A stretch of DNA of 19,022 nt from Clostridium_AD sp047624165 (GTDB lineage: Bacteria; Bacillota; Clostridia; Clostridiales; Clostridiaceae), in the NCBI GenBank assembly GCA_047624165.1, contig JBLHPD010000083.1:1-19022 (forward strand). Direction: 5' to 3'. Position numbers and translations under genes: made by a program. Of this stretch, positions 13,960 to 19,022 are shown one piece after another. Within the stretch, counting starts at the first letter, position 1; each line of letters opens with the position of its first letter. The notes below the pieces were generated by a model, which was not told where the DNA came from, ran no database searches, and saw nothing but the letters and a program-made list of their open reading frames with translations.

Positions 13960-14012
13960 TTTGGATTTAATGATTGCTATGGAGTCGATTTCGCTTTTTT
14001 GTATATATATGA

Positions 14013-14018
14013 TACAAT
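14013..14018 (+). promoter_or_regulatory. Promoter -10 of paralogue 2
   Basis: TACAAT, inside a stretch (GTATATATATGA before it, ATCCTTA after it) that matches the promoter of paralogue 1. The -35 (TTTCGC, 13989-13994) has the same 18-bp spacing. The promoter was duplicated together with the gene. Confidence 0.55.
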
Positions 14019-14050
14019 ATCCTTAATATAGAAATAATGGTCATGAGAGG

Positions 14051-14389
14051 ATGATTTTAAATGGAGATAGAAAGTTATTTACTATCATATTTATTGTATT
14101 TATTGTGACAGGTGTGGTGAGTATTATAGCTGGCTTGAATTTTGATAACCAATATCGAAAGGAATATAAGGGCACTAACAAAGTAGGGTATATAAAACTA
14201 AATAAGATTGCTTTAATTTCAACGGGTGGAATAATGTTAGTTGGAACTTCCCTTGGACTATGGTTACCAGTGTTTAAGGCTAATATAATATTTATATCAT
14301 CTGTATGTGTAGTTTTAATATCGTTTATTTGTTCAATGATATCTAGAAAAAGATTTCCTAATAAAAAGGAATCAGAATGGAAGTGTTAA
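14051..14389 (+). CDS. Small three-helix membrane protein, paralogue 2, possibly impaired start
   Basis: 112 residues, clearly related to the gene just upstream (shared FTIIF, IAGLNF, YKG, YIKLNK, STGGIM-like and ISRKRF/ISKKKF segments) and with the same three-helix topology. The start is awkward. The in-frame ATG at 14051 touches the GAGAGG motif with no spacing. The ATG with ideal spacing, 14061, is in another frame and gives only 15 codons. Compared with paralogue 1, one G is missing where that gene has its second ATGGGA. The second copy may therefore be poorly translated or decaying. Its 3' end overlaps the terminator stem. Confidence 0.6.
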   Translation: MILNGDRKLFTIIFIVFIVTGVVSIIAGLNFDNQYRKEYKGTNKVGYIKLNKIALISTGGIMLVGTSLGLWLPVFKANIIFISSVCVVLISFICSMISRKRFPNKKESEWKC

Positions 14390-14411
14390 ACTTCTATTCT
14401 GATTCCTTTTT
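14363..14411. terminator. Bidirectional terminator between paralogue 2 and the diguanylate cyclase gene
   Basis: A 16-bp perfect outer stem (14363-14378 with 14396-14411) with an inner 5-bp extension (14380-14384 with 14390-14394), A-rich at one foot and T-rich at the other. It overlaps the last codons of paralogue 2 and lies 14 bp after the stop of the minus-strand cyclase gene. Confidence 0.85.
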
Positions 14412-14425
14412 AATGTAAAGAAAAA

Positions 14426-15505
14426 TTATTCTGGGTGACAAACTTTGTTTCTTCCAGAACGTTTAGCAGAATATAATGCTGTGTCAGCCTGTTTAACAAC
14501 GTCTTCAAGATCTTTTACATTATCAGGGTAAGTTGCAGCACCTATAGAAACAGTAATATTAATTTTAGTTTTATCAGGTATAATAAATTCATGATTTTCA
14601 ACAGCTAATCTTAAGCGCTCTGCCACCTCTAGAGCCTGATCGCTTGGACAATCAGGTAAAATAACAGAAAATTCTTCTCCACCAATTCTAGATACAATAT
14701 CAAAACTTCTACTAGATGTAGATAATACTATTCCTAATTGCTGTAATACTGAATCACCGGCTAAATGACCATAAGTGTCATTTACTTTTTTGAAAAAATC
14801 TATATCAATTATTAGTATAGACAGATGTTCATTCTTTTCTTTAACATTTATATAAGATTCATTTAGTGCATTATCGTATTGCCTAACATTGTTTAGACCA
14901 GTAAGAAAATCTATAGTTGACTCTTGTTCTAATCTATTAAGCAATTTAATTGAAGTATGCATGTAATTTGCAATATAATATGCTAGAGCTCCAATAATAG
15001 AAGAACCTAACCAAAAATAAAAAAGGGTATGACTAAGTGTTATTGAATCTTTAATATTTAATAAAAATGTAATAGTAATGATTACGCAGCTTATAATGTT
15101 CATATATATAATTTTTTTGAATCCTTCTAGATTTAATTTTGAAATTAAAGAACAAGATACAGCAACAATAAGCATGCCAATAGAGGCTATTATAGCAGGG
15201 GTACTAACACCAAAGTAGCTTATTCTAAATGTTGCAATTGTTATGCCAGCAATAATTGAAGCAAATCCACCCCCATAAAGAGCGGAGAGTAGTATGGGAA
15301 TATGACGAAAATCCATAATAACTTCAGGGGTAATCTTAATAGTAAATAACATTAAGATAATACCTAGAACTCCTTGAGTTAATCCGAAGAAAAATTTATC
15401 TTTATATGATACTGATAAGTTCAAAAAATTTTTTTTAAATATTTGACTATTCATAAAAATAAAGGCAATTAGGATTGTACTGTTAATGAATAAATCTCTT
15501 AACAC
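14426..15505 (-). CDS. Membrane-bound diguanylate cyclase (5TM receptor-GGDEF)
   Basis: Makes cyclic di-GMP from two GTP. The N-terminal 190 residues hold about six hydrophobic helices and look like a 5TMR-LYT sensor (DFRHIPILLSALYGG and GITIATFRISYFG stretches, about 65-99). The GGDEF domain covers about 190-357, with the entry motif TIDFLTGLNNVR (197-208), metal-site Asp234/Asp236 and an intact GGEEF signature (275-279). An inhibitory I-site RxxD (R266-S-F-D269) lies exactly five residues before it, so the enzyme should be active and product-inhibited. There is no EAL domain. The start is GTG at 15505, supported by AAAGGAG with 7-nt spacing. It stands alone between two terminators. The sensed signal is unknown. 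Confidence 0.93.
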   Translation of the reverse strand: MLRDLFINSTILIAFIFMNSQIFKKNFLNLSVSYKDKFFFGLTQGVLGIILMLFTIKITPEVIMDFRHIPILLSALYGGGFASIIAGITIATFRISYFGVSTPAIIASIGMLIVAVSCSLISKLNLEGFKKIIYMNIISCVIITITFLLNIKDSITLSHTLFYFWLGSSIIGALAYYIANYMHTSIKLLNRLEQESTIDFLTGLNNVRQYDNALNESYINVKEKNEHLSILIIDIDFFKKVNDTYGHLAGDSVLQQLGIVLSTSSRSFDIVSRIGGEEFSVILPDCPSDQALEVAERLRLAVENHEFIIPDKTKINITVSIGAATYPDNVKDLEDVVKQADTALYSAKRSGRNKVCHPE

Positions 15506-15548
15506 TATATAACTCCTTTCAAAATAATCTATGGTTATAATTCAAAGG

Positions 15549-15587
15549 AAAAAAGTACTATATAATATTATTATATAGTACTTTTTT
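15549..15587. terminator. Terminator downstream of the HAD gene (minus strand)
   Basis: A near-continuous 39-nt palindrome (19-base arms 15549-15567 and 15569-15587) with A's at one foot and T's at the other. It separates the HAD-cyclo-ligase operon from the diguanylate cyclase gene, 47 bp beyond the HAD stop. Confidence 0.8.
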
Positions 15588-15633
15588 AGCATAATAAAGC
15601 ATATTAGGTAGAATAAATGAAAATAATGAAATT

Positions 15634-16362
15634 TTATATGTCTATGTGCTCTGGACGGAGCCTGTAAACAACATCTTTTCTTTCTACCATTATATTGATT
15701 TTTTCTTTTAATTCATCATCTTCTAGAATATTTAGTAGCAGTTCTTTAGTAGGGTTGATTGCTGTAGGATGACTTATTAGCTTTAACATAGTATAATCAC
15801 CAGAAGTATCTCCATAAGCATAACTGAGATTTAAATCAATATTATATTTAATTACAAAATCTTCTATGGCGTTTTTTTTACTAGCACTATCCCACATAGG
15901 GATAATAGCACCAGTGTAAATACCATCTTCGCTTAATAGGTACTTTGTTCCTATATAATCATCAAAACCGTATTTTATAGACATTTCACGTACAAGTTCA
16001 ATAGGGCTACCTGATACGGTGATAATTATATGACCCTGATCTTTATGCCATTTAATTCTATCACGGGTATAGGTATAAACTCTATCTCCCTTTTGTTTTA
16101 TAATTTGACTGGCAATAAACTCGATTTGACATCTATGAAGTCCGATTATTGCTTCTGAGTAAATATCAGCCATTTTAAGCAGGTAATTATCATAATTTCC
16201 TATTCGTTTATCCCATTTAACATAAAAGGGTTTTACTTCTTTGTACCATCTATCATTTTCTATAAGTTCGCTTTTTATTAATTTTTTAAATAACTCTGTA
16301 ATTAAACCTTCCCTATAGAGAGTACCATCAATATCAAAGAAAGCAGCTATTCTTTTTTTCAA
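15634..16362 (-). CDS. HAD-superfamily IB phosphatase (SerB-like)
   Basis: A cytoplasmic phosphatase of the HAD-IB type. Motif I is DIDGT with the nucleophile Asp10 and acid/base Asp12, motif II is VSGSP with Ser117, the motif III lysine is at 162-163, and motif IV is GDTSGD (184-189). The 242 residues and the helical cap between motifs I and II fit the SerB/CicA-like branch, whose members act on phosphoserine or other small phosphates. The substrate cannot be assigned. The start is TTG at 16362: it gives MKKRIAAFFDIDGT, and a strong GGAGGTGA site lies 6 nt upstream; there is no in-frame ATG before motif I. It follows the 5-formyl-THF cyclo-ligase gene by 76 bp on the same strand and probably shares its transcript. 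Confidence 0.9.
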   Translation of the reverse strand: MKKRIAAFFDIDGTLYREGLITELFKKLIKSELIENDRWYKEVKPFYVKWDKRIGNYDNYLLKMADIYSEAIIGLHRCQIEFIASQIIKQKGDRVYTYTRDRIKWHKDQGHIIITVSGSPIELVREMSIKYGFDDYIGTKYLLSEDGIYTGAIIPMWDSASKKNAIEDFVIKYNIDLNLSYAYGDTSGDYTMLKLISHPTAINPTKELLLNILEDDELKEKINIMVERKDVVYRLRPEHIDI

Positions 16363-16438
16363 CGGGATTCACCTCCGACACGAGTATAATTTAATATGGT
16401 ATTGTGCAATTTTTTTAATTATAAAAAATAATAATGAA

Positions 16439-17020
16439 TCATTGAGGATATATTATTCTTTTTTCAGTGATTATGAAATCTAGTGGTACATCATAAACAC
16501 CTGTGGGAACACTATCAATTATTTGATAGTCATAAGCTATTCCTATAGTAGGAGTATTTTTTAATTTTTTAGGTAGAAATCTATCATAATAGCCTGCACC
16601 AAAGCCTATCCTATTGCAATGCAAATCAAATACTACACCTGGGACTATGATTAAATCTATATCCTCAATATTAGCTCGTTTTAATAAATCATGTCTTGGC
16701 TCCATAACACCGAAAGTAGATTTAGTAAGATCATTTGTAAGATTATTTATTTTATAAGGTATTATTTCTCTATTAGATTGTATACAATAGGGTGCAATTA
16801 CTGTTTTATCATTATCTAAACACCAGGTGACAAGAGGATATGTATCTACTTCATTATTGAAACTTAAGTATAACATGATATTTTTGCAATTTATAAATTG
16901 TGGTAATTCCATAATTGTTTCTAAAATTTTATTACTAAAAGCACTTACATTTTCTAGCTTCATATTTTTTCTTTGTTTAAGCATATTTTTTCGTAAATTA
17001 TCTTTAAGATTATTTTCCAT
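16439..17020 (-). CDS. 5-formyltetrahydrofolate cyclo-ligase
   Basis: Converts 5-formyl-THF to 5,10-methenyl-THF with ATP, returning the storage or inhibitory folate to the one-carbon pool. The 193 residues have the family layout: a basic N-terminal helix (LRKNMLKQRKNM), the strand IMLYLSFNNEVDT (48-60), PGVVFD (127-132) and the glycine-rich signature RIGFGAGYYDRFL (137-149). An AGGGGGA site precedes the ATG. It is called YqgN in Bacillus subtilis and YgfA/FthC in E. coli. It is the first gene of a probable two-gene unit with the HAD phosphatase. Confidence 0.93.
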   Translation of the reverse strand: MENNLKDNLRKNMLKQRKNMKLENVSAFSNKILETIMELPQFINCKNIMLYLSFNNEVDTYPLVTWCLDNDKTVIAPYCIQSNREIIPYKINNLTNDLTKSTFGVMEPRHDLLKRANIEDIDLIIVPGVVFDLHCNRIGFGAGYYDRFLPKKLKNTPTIGIAYDYQIIDSVPTGVYDVPLDFIITEKRIIYPQ

Positions 17021-17370
17021 AAGATTCCCCCTATGTATAATTTTAATATTGATGTTATAACAAGCTGACTTTGCAAAATTGTATAACGACTATAAAATTC
17101 AGATTAGTATAACACATGTTCTTCATATATGCAATTTGTAGCATTTTGTAAGATATGGAGGCATATATAAAGTATTAATAATTACAGACAAATAGTATTA
17201 TAATCAGTAAAAGATTACATATATTATAAAATATTATATGAAAAAGATTGTAAAAATGAGACTAATCAATGTTAAATTTTATGAAGTACTAGAATTTGAA
17301 AAAAGTGATGCTTAAGATTCCATGATATAATAAGAGCCCGTAACAAGTATGTTACGGGCTTTTAATTACA
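17021..17370. other. AT-rich intergenic region
   Basis: This 350-bp gap should hold the promoter of the minus-strand cyclo-ligase and the end of the oppA transcript. A 25-codon plus-strand frame (17238-17315) lacks a ribosome binding site; I do not count it as a gene. It does end just before a hairpin followed by T's on the plus strand, so a small plus-strand RNA is possible but has no convincing promoter. Confidence 0.4.
17335..17363. terminator. Terminator of the oppA-type gene
   Basis: A 10-bp GC-containing stem (17335-17344 with 17351-17360) and a 6-nt loop, beginning 11 bp beyond the oppA stop. The T-run is better on the plus strand; the minus-strand tail (CTTATTATAT) is only moderately U-rich. 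Confidence 0.7.
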
Positions 17371-19022
17371 TTATTTAGCAGCTTCTACATAAGCGCCTTG
17401 GAACCAATGTTGTCCCAAAAGTGATGTACGAACTCCCATAATATTTGGTTTTTGAACCATTGTATTTGTATATCCATAAATAGGAATTACAACATCTTCA
17501 TCCATAATAATGTCTTCTGCTTCATGAAGTAGTGCCATTCTCTTAACTGGATCTAATTCTTGTTTAGCAGACGTAATTTTTGCATCAAATACTGGATTTT
17601 TATATCCTCCATTGTTATTTCCTGAAGTTGATGTAAGCAAATCAAGGAATGTCATTGGGTCTGTATAATCTGCTAGCCATCCGTCTCTGCAAAGAAGATA
17701 ATTCTTATCATTTCTTGTTTGTATGAATACTTTCCATTCTTGGTTTTTAAGTTCTACTTCTATTCCAAGATTTGTCTTCCACATATCTTGAACTGCAGCT
17801 GCTATGTTTTGATGTCCTGCTTGTGTGTTATAAAGAAATGTTAATTTAGGGAATCCTTTTCCACCTGGATAACCTGCTTCAGCAAGTAATGATTTAGCTC
17901 TAACTACATCTCCCTTTGCTGGATAATATTCTTTTCTTGCAAAGTCCTTACCATCTGGTTCTAAACTACCTTTTGGAACAAAGGATGTTGCAGGTGTTTG
18001 CCCACCTTTACTAACATTTTCCACTATAGCTACTCTGTCAATAGCAAGAGATAATGCTTTTCTTACTTTAGGGTTTTGTATAGCCTTAGCAGCCTCTGGA
18101 TTTATCTTTGCTGCTGCGGGTGTAAGATTTGCTTCATAGTAGTAAGTTCCATAGTTGAGACTTATTTTGCAACTACCATCTGCTATAAGGCCAGGGATTT
18201 CTGATTGTGGTGGAGTTTGAATGACATCCATTTGGCCTGCTTTAAATGCCGAAAGTGACGCTGTTAGATCTTCTAACATTTTATAGTTAAGAGTTTCAAG
18301 TTTAATTGATTTAGCATCCCAATATTTATCATTTTTCACAAATGTCAAAACATCTTTAGGTTTCCATTCTTTCATTTTGAATGCACCATTAGTAATGTAA
18401 GTATCAGGCTTAGTTGCCCAAGCAAGATTACCCTCTGCTACATCTTTTCTAATTGGCATATATGTTTGAAAAGATGTAAGTGCTAAGAAATAACTAGTTG
18501 GATTCTCAAGAGTAACTACAAGGGTTGAATCATCCGTAGCTTTAACTCCAACATCATCAGCTGTTTTCTTGCCTCCCAAATAAGCTTCCCCATTCTTTAA
18601 GTAAAACATTTGGTAAGCATATACTGCAGCAGTAGCTGGCGCTAAAACTCTTTTCCATGCATATTCGAAATCACCAGCAACAACTGGTTTACCATCTGAC
18701 CATACAACGCCTGGTCTAATGTGGAAAGTATAAGTTAAACCATCTGGTGACATTTCATATTTTTCAGCCATGCCTGGAACTGGTAGATCTTTGTCATCTA
18801 ATCTCATTAGACCTTCAAAAGCATTTCCTATAACATCCCCACTGTCAATTGCTTGACTTAATGCTGGGTCTATAGTCTTAGGTTCTGCACCTAAATTGAA
18901 AGTTATTACTTGTGGTACTTCACCAGTAGCACTTTGTGTGGGTTTACTGCCACAGCCTGACAACAAGGTTGCCAGTAAGGTTACTGAAAGCAAAACGCCA
19001 CTAATCCTAGTAAATTTGTTTT
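17371..19022 (-). CDS. oppA: Oligopeptide ABC transporter substrate-binding lipoprotein (OppA-type, 5' partial)
   Basis: The extracellular peptide-binding subunit of an Opp importer, in solute-binding family 5. The signal peptide ends in the lipobox LLSGC, followed by a Ser/Thr-rich linker. The mature protein has the family signatures: ITFNLGAEPKTIDPALSQA, an FEGLMRLDDKDLPVPGMAEKYE-like stretch after it, TYTFHIRPGVVWSDGKPV and, near the C-terminus, DGWLADYTDPMTFLDLL. The frame is open to the window edge (NKFTRISGVLLSVTLL), so the real start, probably an ATG one to three codons further on, lies outside. The TTG at 18993 is internal to the signal peptide and not a likely start. At least 549 residues are visible, near the usual length. 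The other opp genes are not in view. Confidence 0.93.
   Translation of the reverse strand, partial: NKFTRISGVLLSVTLLATLLSGCGSKPTQSATGEVPQVITFNLGAEPKTIDPALSQAIDSGDVIGNAFEGLMRLDDKDLPVPGMAEKYEMSPDGLTYTFHIRPGVVWSDGKPVVAGDFEYAWKRVLAPATAAVYAYQMFYLKNGEAYLGGKKTADDVGVKATDDSTLVVTLENPTSYFLALTSFQTYMPIRKDVAEGNLAWATKPDTYITNGAFKMKEWKPKDVLTFVKNDKYWDAKSIKLETLNYKMLEDLTASLSAFKAGQMDVIQTPPQSEIPGLIADGSCKISLNYGTYYYEANLTPAAAKINPEAAKAIQNPKVRKALSLAIDRVAIVENVSKGGQTPATSFVPKGSLEPDGKDFARKEYYPAKGDVVRAKSLLAEAGYPGGKGFPKLTFLYNTQAGHQNIAAAVQDMWKTNLGIEVELKNQEWKVFIQTRNDKNYLLCRDGWLADYTDPMTFLDLLTSTSGNNNGGYKNPVFDAKITSAKQELDPVKRMALLHEAEDIIMDEDVVIPIYGYTNTMVQKPNIMGVRTSLLGQHWFQGAYVEAAK

Noticed and set aside
17238..17315. 25-codon plus-strand open frame before the oppA terminator
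   Set aside because: No ribosome binding site and no convincing promoter, although a hairpin with T's follows.

Overview
The window is AT-rich, with strong AGGAGG-type ribosome binding sites, occasional GTG and TTG starts, and compact operons ended by intrinsic hairpins. This gene content (PTS permease, sigma-54 enhancer-binding protein, methionine gamma-lyase, FMN-riboswitched rib operon) fits a Firmicute of the Clostridium type. No species can be named from the sequence alone. Both edges cut genes: the PTS permease lacks its N-terminus and the oligopeptide-binding protein lacks its first few codons.

Layout. 1-885: 3' end of a glucose/GlcNAc-family PTS EIICB, with two hairpin terminators. 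894-1478 (-): PAP2 membrane phosphatase. 1797-3020 (+): a DUF2975 membrane protein, a small Xre/YozG-like regulator and a four-helix membrane protein, probably one operon. 3105-6084 (+): an ACT-PAS-AAA+-HTH (TyrR-like) sigma-54 activator followed by methionine gamma-lyase. The gap between them holds a -24/-12 promoter and an ordered set of TyrR-box-like dyads about 120-150 bp upstream of it. 6198-8414 (-): a polar amino-acid ABC importer (binding protein, permease, ATPase) in which the ATPase gene is broken by a deletion/frameshift between the D-loop and the H-loop. 8665-8799 (+): a 44-residue charged small protein. 8911-13008 (+): promoter, FMN riboswitch, attenuator and the full riboflavin operon ribD-ribE-ribBA-ribH. 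13011-13600: a composite non-coding repeat block with roughly 93-bp inverted arms, a third arm copy and a 70-bp tandem duplication. 13654-14389 (+): two diverged tandem paralogues of a small three-helix membrane protein. 14426-17020 (-): a 5TM-GGDEF diguanylate cyclase, a HAD-IB phosphatase and 5-formyl-THF cyclo-ligase. 17371-19022 (-): OppA-type lipoprotein.

How the genes work together. The best supported regulatory unit is the activator/methionine gamma-lyase pair. An amino-acid-sensing (ACT) TyrR-like activator would bind the dyads in its own downstream gap and drive the lyase through sigma-54, giving substrate-induced methionine breakdown to methanethiol, ammonia and 2-oxobutyrate. The rib operon makes riboflavin from GTP and ribulose 5-phosphate and is shut off by FMN. 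The ABC importer is probably non-functional unless another ATPase serves it. The repeat block next to ribH and the 21-bp tandem repeats between ribE and ribBA are the structures least explained by ordinary annotation.
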